From: Cymbidium sinense
Lineage: Eukaryota; Streptophyta; Magnoliopsida; Asparagales; Orchidaceae
Direction: 5' to 3'
Assembly: GCA_021442155.1 (NCBI GenBank)
Contig: CM038222.1
Coordinates: 53,873,352-53,937,351 of the forward strand
DNA: 64,000 bases
How positions within the stretch are numbered: the first letter of the stretch is position 1; each line of letters opens with the position of its first letter. Below the pieces are notes generated by a model. The model had not been told where the DNA came from, did not search any database, and saw nothing but the letters and a program-made list of their open reading frames with translations. The position numbers and the translations under genes are program-made. Positions 1-10,930 of the stretch are shown in pieces.

Positions 1-1761
1 AGAGAACTTCTCTTCCCTCCCTACCTTAAGTAATTTCTAAGGTAGATTCACTAATAATTTTTGTTGAATGTTTTGTTATGTGATTTAATTAATCCTAAGT
101 TTATGTTTTTCTCTAAATAAACCTATTCAAATAAGAAAGGTTTTTTAGGATTAATTAAAGTGAATTACTATCACAAAACACACAACACTTTATTTCCTTC
201 CAACATGTGTATCATGCACATGAAATGATCCTAAGCATAACTATACATAAAAATGTAGAAAGGCTTGTTGCATAAGAAAATTTAGATGTTTCATGTTTCT
301 TGATTTTGTTAAGTAGAAAAAAGGACTCTTTTATCCATTAATCAAATGCACATTTACATGTATGAAAGACATATGTGTACTTCGTTCAGTTACGTATTGC
401 TATACCATAGATTGATGGGATGACCTTCATTGCTACTTAAAGCACAGCAATTGATGTCGGGGCCACCACTTTTCTTAAATACATGGTATAACAAAAAAGA
501 AATGACTGGGAAAAGAATCATGCAAAAGATTTATGTTTATTTTGGTTATGCAATTTACATGTGTAAATGTGAAGATCCTTCTTAAATGATAACATAGAAA
601 TGAATAGGAATAGATTTAAACAAGTGTTGTGTTCTTTTCAAATGAATTATACACTTTGCAAATCCTATTCAAAACTATGTTAAAAGAGAAGAGAAGAAAA
701 GGTCACATAATTCACATTTTATGTTACCCACATGCAAGCTTATAAGTAATTATAAGTAGCATATCTTTCATTTATAATCTTTGATTTATAGGTTTTGAAA
801 ATAATTTTAGATTTAATAGTGGTAATATCCATTCATATTCTTACTTTAGCCAAAACATATAAATTGACATAAAGGAAACATTTCATTTTAATTTGATTTT
901 TTAAAATAGACATGAATGCATGATTTCATATGACAACAATATTTAGCATGTTTGGAAAGAAATAAAGTGATGTAAGCATGTAACTTCATTCACCCTAATT
1001 AATTATTGAATAAAATCCTATGGAATAAGATCATTTAAAGTGAATCAAAGTAATTTAAAGAAATTTTATTTTAATTTTGAGTTTAATTTGATTTGGATTT
1101 GATTTGAGCTAAGTCCATAAGATAAAATCAAAGTGACTTAGGAAGGGTTTTTTGATTTGGACTTGAGTTTTGGATTTGGTTTTGGTTATTTTAATTTATC
1201 TTTTATTTATATTTGTGAATATAAATGAGAATATAAATGGGTTATGAGAAAATCTCTTGAGTTTGAATTGATTTGGATTTGATTTGAGCTAAGTCCATAA
1301 GATGAAATCAAAGTGACTTAGGAAAGATTTTAGATTTAGAATTGATCATGGATTTCAATCATTTAGAATTGATTCATGATTTGAGAAAATGCATTGGAAT
1401 TGATTTAAGGTTTGATAAAATCAATTAAGTTGGAATTGATTTAAGATTTGATTTGGAATTGGTTTGAGTTTGAAGTTGATTTGGATTTGAAGTTGATTTG
1501 AATTTGAGATTAATTTGAATTTGAAGTTGATTTGTAAGAAGAGAGTGATGATTTGGTTCAAGCTATAGGGTAGGCAAGTTTTCCTAACACCCCTAAGACA
1601 TGACCTATTCCTATGGCTAACTCTTCTAAGTCTCTAGGGTTAAGCTAAGTATTCACCTAATCACTAGAAGTGTCTTAAGACTACGTAACTCTTAGTATCA
1701 AAGAGGAGTCCTATGTCTAAGATGGAGGGGTTGAGAGCTCATTCTAAAAATGAGGTCAATA
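1..1761 (-). mobile_element. LTR of giant gypsy element, internally deleted, runs off window start
   Basis: On the minus strand this begins at 1,761 with TATTGACCTCA, equivalent to the TGTTGACCTCA start of the LTRs at 20,874 (minus) and 57,940 (plus). The first ~200 bases match the first ~200 of the 20,874 copy (AGAGTTAGCC and CTTGACCTC-type blocks in the same order). Positions 1-~1,070 correspond to ~15,220-16,570 of that LTR. About 3.7 kb of LTR middle, including the GC-rich block, is therefore missing here. By position, next to the protease remnant, it is the 3' LTR of the minus-strand element. No coding region is supported. The boundary is clear; the rest of the LTR lies outside the window. 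Confidence 0.7.
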
Positions 1762-1829
1762 GTCCGTATGATGGAACGAAATGTGGGTGGAATGTAACAT
1801 GCGGCTCTACTTCTTCCTAGGTGTCCTTC

Positions 1830-2345
1830 TCTCACTCACTTGTACTTTCTTTTTTCTTTTTTTTTTCTTTTTCATTTTCTTCTTTTTCTTTTTCTTTTGT
1901 ATTTGAATTTTGACCATATTCATGAGAAAAGACATTTCGATTATGAGAAAGATAGTAGGTCGCATCTTCATATATCTCGACCTCTCTAACTGAAAATGGC
2001 TTTTCATCTCCTTTGACACGGTATTCGATTCCATCCCTTTAGAACTTGATGCACTGTTGAAAGAAGGATGGAATCATCTTATTCTGATGTATCCAAGGCC
2101 TACCGTGCAAAGCAGTGAATGATGTATTCGAATCAATTATATAGAACTTGGCTTCAATCTTAGTCACCTATTTTCAAAGGTAACACTATGGAGCCTAAAG
2201 ACCTCTCGCCCTGTTCATTGAATCCACTGAACATCATCCGATCTCCTCAAAGTGTAAAGATGGCAATCCTCAAATAGGCAAGGGTCTTTAGACTCATAAT
2301 GTTCACAAATGTACTTGGATCAACTAAAACCCTAGAAAGTCTGAA
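1830..2345 (-). pseudogene. Retroviral-type aspartic protease remnant of giant gypsy element
   Basis: The minus translation shows a decayed gypsy protease. RVLVDPSTFVNIM stands where an active-site LVD-GSS-N- is expected, and the catalytic DTG/DSG is changed to DPS. It is followed by GFNEQGERSLGSIVLPL (flap-side region) and a C-terminal segment with GRPWIHQNKMIPS that is typical of plant gypsy proteases. Stops and a frameshift interrupt it. After it comes a lysine/glutamate-rich low-complexity tail (1,810-1,900), then the LTR only ~70 bases on. No RT, RNase H or integrase separates protease from LTR, so the element looks gag-protease only. A weak purine tract, AGGAAGAAGTAGAG (minus, ~1,808-1,822), could be the remains of a polypurine tract. 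Confidence 0.65.
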
Positions 2346-3489
2346 TCTACCCATATCCACTATGATGTAGAGGAGACGGTTGTGCTCCATGTCCCATAGA
2401 AGAAGGTCTTCGTCTGTGAGTGTGACTCTTTGGGCTTCTCTTGAATAATGTGTCTACTCTACAATAGCGATCAGCTGAGCTAAACATATTTCTAGATCAA
2501 AAAGAGCCTTGATTAATGATTCCCTCATCTCTTTGGATAAGACAAGAGCATCATATATGCTTAACTTAGCTGGCAACTTTCTCAGGTGAGCGAGGACATT
2601 ATAATGAACTCTAGGCTGATCCTCCACAAGCATATCTATGGTTGGAGCATCCTGTAAAGGGGCTTCTTGCTCATTAGTGTTAATGACTTATTTTCCCTTA
2701 TCTTGAGGTGTTTCCCTAGGAGGTAGAACCTTGCCACTATGGAAGTTAACTTCAGTGATCTCTTTTGGTTGGTCAGTGGAAGTCTACGTGCTCGTCAAGC
2801 TCACCTACACTTCTCTTATAGGACCCTCAAAATTAGATGATTCCAAGTCTATCTCAAGAGGTGAACCTGTATTATTCAGAGAAGGAAAGTCTATCTGAAT
2901 CAGAAAGAGGAAGATCGGAGTTGTTATAATTATTTAGACTTGAAGAGTTTTCTATAAGAGTAGAATTACACAACCCATCAAAAGTGACATGAATGTAATT
3001 CAAACTAGCTTTATTCCTCGATTTCTTGCATTTAGAAGGAGGTATATAGTATAAATCTAGTAAAGTAAGTGGGGTGAGAAATTTGATTCCCTCATTCACC
3101 GATACAAGATGTCTACTAGAAGAAGAGCCAGCTGAAGTAGAAGTGCCAACTGTAGTAGAAGTGTCAACTGAAGTAGTAGCTGCAATGGTGGAATGGAGGC
3201 TAGGCTCAATCGATGGTTGCACTACTTGGTTATCCTAGGCAAGTACAAGCTACTGCTACTACTAAGCTCCCACTTTCCCCAAGTTATCTTTGGCAACTTA
3301 CGAACCTTCCTTGATGTTGGAGGTTCAAGCTGCCTCACGCACTTGCAAGGAAAGTTTCTTGATTTTTGAAATAATCTTTTTAGAGGTTCGAGATAGAGAG
3401 ATATCCCAACATACTTTTATTTTGATAGGATCACATGTATCCCTAAGGATTACCCTAACGACTGGATGGTTATTCCACTAGATATTCCA
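2346..3489 (-). pseudogene. Gag-protease linker region, Ser/Thr-rich
   Basis: This lies between the gag C-terminus and the protease of the minus-strand giant element. The longest open stretch (2,872-3,222, 116 codons) is rich in serine and threonine, with repeats of the type VDTSTTVGTSTSAGSSSS, and has no recognisable domain. In gypsy polyproteins this position is a flexible linker, so I read it as polyprotein remnant and not as a separate gene. Stops are frequent outside that stretch. Confidence 0.4.
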
Positions 3490-5360
3490 TTGGGATAACT
3501 ATGGCGCCTATCTTATAGCTATGCTTAAGCCAGTCCTTAAATGTAAAGTAATCCACCTAAACATGGCCTAGCATGTGATGGTAGGGCCAAAAGTTAGGAT
3601 CATTGCTCCTGCCCACTTCCTCTGGCTTCCTAGGCTTGAGTAGCAAAAAATCAGGTTTCTTTAAGAGGTTTTTAAAGATTTTTTCCACTACCTCCCTCTT
3701 AAATAAATAAGATTTATTTAGTTTATCTAAAAGACTAGGTGGATGATAGCTACTTAGCGGCAGGTATGTGTACCGTTGTTGTGAATATGGCTAAGGAGGA
3801 GGCGACGAAGGCCATGGAGGTTGTTGTGGTGGCCAATAGGATGGCCTAGGTGGTGGTAGAGGAAGTAGAAGCAACAATTTTGGAGCTCAAGGTCTTTCAT
3901 GCTAATCTCTGGCTAGTTACTTCTCCTTGTCAAATACTACTACTATCCTTAGCTTCTTCTCATGAGCTTTTTGTGGCTTTGGCTTTATTGACTAATCTTA
4001 AAAAGAAAATAATTTGGCCTCTCCTTGTAGAGTAGTCGCCTTGTTGATTAGCTTCTCAAATATCTTGATGGTAAAACCTTTGAGCATGAAGGTGACCGGG
4101 CCATGAATATTCTTTAGTAGACTTTCAATGGCATGTTATTCAGATAGCTTGTTTGCATTTCATACTCAAACTGCCCCATCTAAGAATTTAGTCAACGAGG
4201 GACTCACCGGTATGCTGTTGTGCTATAATGAGCTCACTCACAGTTGCCCTTTGCTGAGCTCCAACAAACCTCTTAATGAAGAGTTACTCTAACTCAGTAA
4301 AAGTCTTCATTAAACTGTTAAGGAGCTCAGCATACCAATCAAAGGTTATGCCTACTAAACTACTGACAAAAAGATGGAACAATAATGCATCGCTACCACC
4401 AACATTCCAATAGCTGACACTTAAGTGTGCTATGTGCTGGTGTCAGTTCCCGCTGCCATTAAAACTCTTGAAAGAAGGAGGCACAAAACCCTTAGGATAT
4501 TGGATAGCATCGAATCTCTCTGGGTAGGGTCTACCCTTTGGAATCGATGAACCACCTCGGGCTTGCGCTAGCGCTTCTCTCACTTGCTAGTCAACCATGA
4601 GTTTAATATCATTTTCTTGTACGGAGGTACTGTCCACTAACTTCTTATACAAGCTAGTGCTGCCTTGCTCTACCAGAGGTGAACTCTTAGGCTGATCCAA
4701 GACATGTAGTAACTCAGGCTAACAGGTCTCCATAATAGTAGGATATGCTGCTGCGGGTTGATTCTGAAGTGCTAGAACTATCACTAGTAATTCTTCAAAC
4801 CTCTTTCCCATCCTATCTATATGTTCATCCTTATGTTTAAGTTGTTGGAGGTGTTGGGTCGAATAGGTTGTGTCATCCTGTTCGACCGCAACACCTTCCA
4901 AATTCTGCTAATCCCGAAGGAGGGAACCTCTGGTATCAACCATATGCACCTCGGTTGAATCTTTCAACAAATCATCTTCATTGAGATCTAATCTAACCTT
5001 TTCTTCCTCTAGATCAGACCAGTCATACCCTAGGATTTCCTTCTTCTCAATGAGATACTGTGCTATGATATTATCTAGGGAGTGGTCCAACTATGTAGGC
5101 ACAAAAAATCATGGCTGACCGATGGTAGGATCATGCTCACAGATAGAGATACATTTGACATCTCCAGCTACTGGAGAGCTAACCTTGTGAGGGCTATGCT
5201 CACTAGAAGAAATGTGCTCATTCCTATCATCTGCTATAGGAGGAGTGCTACTCTTGGGAGGATCTATCGCCATGGAGGAAACTAAGCTATCTCCTTCTCG
5301 CTCTGTTGCTGTTATCTCCATGATCTGCTGAGGCGGTGGTGGTGATGGCATGACTATGAT
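3490..5360 (-). pseudogene. Gypsy gag polyprotein remnant (retrotransposon gag domain)
   Basis: Read on the minus strand. From 5,351 there is a proline-rich start (MPSPPPPQQ), then acidic/glutamine-rich segments that look coiled (5,090-4,719). The core gag domain is at about 4,560-4,130. It includes YPKGFVPPSFKSFNGSGN, a W-containing helix ITFDWYAELLNSLMKTF, then LFIKRFVGAQQRATVSEL, matching the pattern of the retrotransposon gag family. The C-terminal part (~3,800-3,490) carries SNDPNFWPYHHMLGHV, the decayed form of a conserved NDPN-YH-GH motif found near the end of such gags. Several stops and at least one frameshift break it. It is followed by a protease remnant but no RT, so it is non-autonomous or deleted. 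Confidence 0.7.
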
Positions 5361-6660
5361 GCTACGAGGTCACCACTCCTTCTTCAACACAATTGAAGTA
5401 AGAGAGGTCGAGCAGGAGAGTTCATCCTAGCCTCAATCGGTGGTGTAGATGAAATGGGATCTCATGGTCGTAGCTGGATCACCAGTGGGGCTCTCTTTTC
5501 CCCTAATGTTGCCTTCATGGCTTTTGATGAAACTATGGAAGATGGGACTTGCACTGGTGATGGTGAACGTGGAGTAGTGTGGCAGAGGTATCATCGACTC
5601 TCTCTATACGAGAGCCCTCCTCCCATTATGGGTAGTACTGATCAATACAATGCTGTCAGTATGACTGGCATGGGCAGCGCGCTGATCGGGAAAGTCCATG
5701 AGGGCGGAGGCAGTTGACTATCTAGCATACCTTCATCTCTCCCTACTGGTCATATTTACTGATACATGGACCTCCCTGGCCCTCTCATGCCTGATATGCT
5801 AGCCAACCACTGTGAGGAATGACTGATCATAGATCAAATTGGGCTTTGGACTCTAATCATCCAAAAGCCCTGCCAACTTGGCGCAGAATTATCCTAAGGC
5901 TAGCATAGGATCTCCTCCTATCTCTGATAGGTGCCTCAAAGTGAACTGCAGGTGGAGGTGACACTGAGATCCTCCTAACATCTTCTTCTCCATCAGATCC
6001 AGAAAGAGGATGAAACTTGTTCTATGTGATCAAAGGAGAAACTAACCTAGGTAATGCCTCTACTATAAACTGAGAAATTTCCTCCATCTCCTCGGCTATG
6101 TGCACATGATGTCTCTAAAACTTGTGGCATCGGTTGCAGCACTAAGTTCTATTGGGAGGAGCAGTGTAGAAACTAGACCCTATCTCAATGGTAGGGGAGA
6201 GTAACCTTGAAGATAGGGCAGCCTTCCCCTTGGAAGGAGCCAGTGAGTAGGTACTAGCACATAGTGGAGCAGCGACGGGACAACTAACTGAACGGGAGTT
6301 GAAACTATAATTATTGTGGGAACTGCTACAACCTTTCTCTTCAGTGAGGGAAACTCAGAGTCTGATGGCAACTCAACATGGATGACTGGCTTCTACCCGG
6401 TCACCACACTCTTGCTGACAGTTGTGAGGGTTGTCCCCTCACAAGTGATCCTAGCCCCCTCGAATCCTCAATCGAAGTGAATGAGATGGGAAAATTCAGT
6501 CTGTGGGAGGCTGGCCTGATCCAAGGCCAAATCCATCCCAAAAGGAAAAGTGGAGACATATTTCTGGGCATCCATTTGAACTGAACTGAACTCGAGAAAA
6601 ATTGACTGAAACTGAGTTGAAATTCTACAATTTTTGAAAGAAAAACTCAAATTAAATTTT
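5361..6660 (-). other. Leader-proximal region upstream of gag, partly duplicated at 10,455-10,930
   Basis: This is the more GC-rich stretch on the gag side of the hairpin array. No domain is recognised; open stretches (for example minus 6,180-6,371) are short. Positions ~6,335-6,660 share an ordered set of sequences with 10,455-10,930 (GATGACTGGCTTCTA, GTGAGGGT, CTCCCTCGAATCCT and others). This is the downstream edge of the tandemly duplicated block. It may have encoded the N-terminus of the element's first protein, but no start or frame can be defended. Confidence 0.4.
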
Positions 6661-8940
6661 TTCTTTAATTTGTTTTAGAAGTTGAACCCACACTCAACAA
6701 TTTGAATATGTTAAGTGGGGCTCTTTGAATTTAGGAGAGAGATTTTTAATTTAGAATTGGAGAAGAGTTTTGAATTTAGAATCCATTTTCAACAAATTTG
6801 TGTATGTTGAAAATGGGTTCAAATATTTTGAAGAGTGTTTTTTTATGGTTCCATTGGTTCATATTTGAATTTGATTTTTGTGTTTGGGGACCTTTTATTT
6901 AACAAATTTGAGTATGTAAAAATAAAGGGTCAATTGATTTTGTTCGGAATTGCTCATTTAATAAATTTGGGTATGCTAAATGAGTTGTTTGAAAATAATT
7001 TTCTTCTTTTGCTTGTTTGTGAATCATGTGTGAATTTGAAAATGGAATCTTTACTTAGCAAATTTATGTATGCTAAATAAAGTCCAAATATTTGTGTTTT
7101 GATTTTTGAAAAGAGGATCTTCACTTAGTAAATTTGGGTATGCTAAATGAAAAATCCAAATATGTTTGATTTTTGTGATTTTGAAAAGAGGATCGTTACT
7201 AGCAAATTTGGGTATGCTAAATAAAGAATCCAAATGTGTTTGACTTTTATGATTTTGAAAAGAGAATTTTTACTTAGCAAATTTGGGTATGCTAAATGAA
7301 GAATCGAAATATGTTTGATTTTTATGATTTTGAAAAGAGGGTCTTCACCTAGCAAATTTGGGTGTGCTAAATAAAAGATCCAAATATATTTTGATTTTGA
7401 TTCTTGAAAAGAGGATCTTTACTTAGCAATTTTAGGTATGTTAAATAAAAGATCCAAATGTGTTTTGATTTTTTATTTTGAAAGAGGATCTTTACTTAGT
7501 AAATTTGGGTATGCTAAATGAAGAATCCAAATGTGTTTGATTTTTATGATTTTGATTTTGAAAAGAGGATCTTTATTTAGCAAATTACTTAGGAAATTTG
7601 GGTATGTTAAATAAAATGTCCAAATGTTTTTGTTTTGATGTTTTTCGATTTTTGAAAATAAGAACTTTACTTAGCAAATTTGTGTATGCTAAATAAATTT
7701 CAAATGTTTTTTTTTTTGTTTTGATGTTTTGATTTTTGAAAATGAGAACTTTACTTAGAAAATTTGGGTATGCTAAATAAAGTTCAAATGTATTTTGAAA
7801 AATGAAACTCTCATTTGACAAATTTAGGTATGTCAAATGGGAGTCAATTATATTTTATTTTAAAGATAAAATCTTTGTGGGTGATTATTGCTTTTTGAAA
7901 AGAATGGAAATTCTAACTTAACACATGTGGGATGTGTTAAGTGGAATTTCAAATGGTGTAGTTTTATTTGAAAATAAAACCTCCATCTAACATATTTGGA
8001 TATATTGAATGAAGAGGCTTATTTTCAAATTTGTACTTTTTGAAAAGAAAGAAATTTCAACTTCAATAAATGTGAGATATGTTAAAATGGAATTCCAATG
8101 CTATGATTTGATTCTATTTGGAAATGAACTCTTTATTCAATAAATTTGGGTATATTGAATGAGGGTGTTTATTTTCAAATATGTGCTTTTTGAAAAGATA
8201 ATTATTGATTTTATTTTTGAAAAGATGATTGTTGATTTTGTTTTTGAAAAGATGATTATTGATTTATTTTTGAAAAGATGATTATTGATTTTGATTTTGA
8301 AAGATGATTGCTGATTTTGTTATTGAAATGAAATCTTCATTCAATAAATTTTGGTATATTGAATGAGGATGTTCATATGTGCTTTTTGAAGAGATGATTT
8401 TGATTTTTGTTTGGAAATGAAATCCAATAAATTTGGGTATATTGAATGAGGATGTTTATTTGTGCTTTTTGAAAAGATGATTGTTGATTTTATTTTTAAA
8501 ATGAAATCTTCATTCAATAAATTTGGGTATATTAAAAGAGGATATTCATTTGTGCTTTTTGAAAAGATGATTGTTGATTTTGTTTTTGAATTGAAATCTT
8601 CATTCAATAAATTTGGGTATATTGAATGAGCATATTCACTTGTGCTTCTTGAAAAGATGATTATTGATTTTGTTTTTGAAATGAAATCTTCATTTAATAA
8701 ATTTGGGTATATTGAATGAGGATGTCCATTTATGCTTTTTAAAAGATGATTTTTAGCTTTGATTTTTGAAAAGATCCTACATGTAACAATCTTGAAGATT
8801 GTTAGATGAGGTTGAAATATTTATTATGTGAAATTTTTGGAAAAGTGCATTTTGGAAAGTAAAATTTTTATGAAGGATTTATTTTTCTTATATGTAGAAT
8901 GAACCTTACCTCACCATAGAAATGGTAAGGAAAGTTCAAC
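6661..8940 (-). repeat. Leader hairpin array 1 (about 26 tandem hairpin units)
   Basis: Tandem units of ~74 bp (to ~7,750) and then ~90 bp (8,100-8,760) each hold an inverted repeat around an AT-rich loop. Examples on plus: CATTTTCAACA ... TGTTGAAAATG at ~6,785; ACTTAGCA ... TGCTAAAT in ten units 7,044-7,780; CATTTGACA ... TGTCAAATG at ~7,815; CATTCAATA ... TATTGAATG at 8,125-8,730. The loop AAATTTGGGTA is nearly constant while the stem sequence changes between units with its partner arm changing too. The array lies between the PBS (9,183-9,199) and gag, so it would be in the 5' untranslated leader of the minus-strand transcript. The last hairpin (8,900-8,935) has a different stem (CCTTACC/GGTAAGG). 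I find no coding function. Confidence 0.8.
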
Positions 8941-8979
8941 AAAATTTTTAGTCATTTCTTTTGTTTAAATTTTTTTTCA

Positions 8980-9000
8980 CCTATTGGGGGACCCAACAGG
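8980..9000 (-). promoter_or_regulatory. Leader hairpin near PBS, copy 1
   Basis: CCTATTGGG-GGA-CCCAACAGG forms a 9-bp stem with one mismatch. The same element at 12,718-12,735 (CTATTGGG-GA-CCCAATAG) is a perfect 8-bp stem. Both sit ~180-200 bases downstream of a primer binding site on the minus strand, a place where LTR elements often carry dimerisation or packaging stems. That role is inference. Confidence 0.45.
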
Positions 9001-9182
9001 GGTTTTAAGATCTACACAGAGTGAGGTCCTAAACTTAAAGTATGTTGACTAACTTAGCTTAAGAATGAAATAAATTAATTGCCAATGAAAAAGAAGGATA
9101 GTCTCGGATTCATATGAAATACAAATCCTCTATCGATACTTGGAGACAATGACCATTTACCAAAGCTGGAGAGAGGAACTTT

Positions 9183-9199
9183 TCCCAGCGGAGTCATGA
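9183..9199 (-). promoter_or_regulatory. Primer binding site, decayed copy
   Basis: The minus strand reads TCATGACTCCGCTGGGAA, a decayed form of the TGGCGAC-CGCTGGGGA at 12,915-12,930. It starts 5-7 bases after an LTR end (…AACAACA, 9,206). A tRNA-Arg-type primer would fit the TGGCGACTCCGCTGGGGA consensus; that assignment is from memory of the Tat/Ogre group and was not checked. Confidence 0.6.
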
Positions 9200-9204
9200 A
9201 AAAT

Positions 9205-10455
9205 GTGTTGTTTATATTTCTCAAACTCTTTGGGGCAATTTGAGAAATAATTTTTTTTTGTATATGTTGGGACACCACATAGATCCACAGATATTCTCAT
9301 TAGGGTGATCATGTATGACATTGAGGAATGATGTACTATCTCGAGAGACAGAATTTACCATCCTACAATGGACCTAATCACCTAATGAGGGCTCTTAAAG
9401 ATAATGGGTCTTCGAATGTACCCGAGATTCTTCTCCTAAATAGGGTTTATTTTAAACTGGGTTCATTAAGTTCCCTATAGAGGCAAGCCCCCATAGTTAA
9501 TTAAATCTTAAGGAATGAGATTCTTTAAGAATACTCTTGATTAAGGTAAATGATCGTTATCTCCAAAGATTTTGAAGGTAGGACTATCAACAAATTGATT
9601 ATTTTTGGAAGATCATGTGGGATTGATCAAAAGGAAAGAGTTATTATCAAAACCAAAGGGAGATGAGTAGAGGATGCTCACGATGCTAGGAAACCTAGCG
9701 AGCATCCCAAACTATCCTATGGTTGGGCTTTATATTTTTGATATTTTAGAGGAATTATATGTTTGAGTTGAATTTTTATTAAAAATCTAGGGCTTACAAT
9801 TCCACAACACAAGATTATGAAAATGCCTAAGAGGTGAGGATTTATTCTTGTAACCCATAAAGGGAAATAGCAACCTCTGAACCTAAATCTAGGGAGCCTT
9901 GGAGAGGGACAAAAGCACGACCTAAATCTAAGGAAAAAATGGGCATATGATTCACCTCCACAAGAGAGGATAAATCACTCTACTGTTGGACTTACAATCG
10001 TCTAGGGGTGGCCGCCAACTAACTCCTCCAACGATTTTAAATACATATAGGCAAATCTTATGCTTTGCAATATATCTAGGCTATTATTTATTTAGAAAGA
10101 AGACTAAGTCCTTAAACACACTCCCTAAGAGACTAGATCATGAAGGGCATGAATAAATGATTTAATCTAATGCAATTTTTGTTATGTTTTATTTTTATTT
10201 TTTGATAATTTATTTGAGACAGGCTATGAGATTTATATGCCTAATGCATGAGAAATTGGTTATGGGCCAAAATCAGCAAGAAGAAGGTGTGTTTCCACCA
10301 TGGCTCTCAAAGGTCAAACCACTTTCTCTGGCAAAGGTGGAAGCCTCCATTAGCAAGATTGAAGCAAGATGATTTTTATGCATGATGTGAGACATACAAC
10401 ATCTAGCTAAGGGGTTGTTAAATCTTTTATTATATTGATTTATAACCTAGGAAGC
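9205..10455 (-). mobile_element. LTR 3'-end fragment inside the giant element
   Basis: This matches 12,941-~14,165 along its whole length (for example CCTAAATCTA, CCCATAGTTAATTA and AAGGGGTTG blocks in order). It ends with CAACA at 9,206 just before a PBS. At ~10,455 the similarity stops abruptly and gag/leader sequence begins. It is thus the truncated LTR part of an internal tandem duplication and not an independent LTR. It contains the bulged hairpin at 9,673-9,706 that is conserved in the other LTR copies. Confidence 0.75.
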
Positions 10456-10930
10456 CTTCCTCTTCAACAAAGGGTACTCAGAATCAGAGGGCATGTTGAT
10501 GCAGATGACTGGCTTCTATCCAGCCACCTCATCCCGATTAACGGTAGTGAGGGTCACCCCCTCATAAGAGACGTGCTCCCTCGAATCCTAGGCTGAAGAA
10601 GACCAAACGTGTGGAGTCGATCTCGGGGAGGCTAGGCCGACCCAAGGCCAAGTCCATCCCAAACTGAAAGGTGAAGACAAACATCTAAGAAGCCATATAT
10701 ACTAACTATAAAGATTGTACTGACTGATCTGAGTTGTATCTCTGCATGTGTTGAAATGTAATCTAAGTCAGATTTCTGCTTTAATATTTGTTCCCAAGAG
10801 AGTGACATAAATTTGGAGTTTTGAACAAACACTTCAACAAAATAGGTTAAGTGGGGTTCATTGGAGAGATTTTGGTGCTTGGAGGAGAGTCTTTTCCATT
10901 TGATTCTTTTGATTTTAGAACCCATACTCA
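10455..10930 (-). pseudogene. Duplicated gag-start/leader segment
   Basis: Colinear with ~6,335-6,850: both contain GATGACTGGCTTCTA, a GTGAGGGT tract, CTCCCTCGAATCCT and GGCCAAGTCCATCCC-type sequences in the same order. It is the left end of the upstream copy of the duplicated block. It joins directly to LTR sequence at ~10,455, which cannot be a functional order. There is no usable reading frame. Confidence 0.6.

Noticed and set aside
1807..2034. 75-codon open frame with a long lysine/glutamate run as a separate gene
   Set aside because: Its N-terminal part is the end of the protease remnant and the rest is a simple-sequence tract next to the LTR.
7051..7836. Several small minus-strand frames with repeated LAYPNLLSK-like units
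   Set aside because: They are translations of the hairpin array; frames change between units and unit length is not kept to codon multiples.
6661..8940. CRISPR-like array
   Set aside because: Units have palindromic repeats but no unique spacers. Whole units repeat, and the context is a plant retrotransposon leader.
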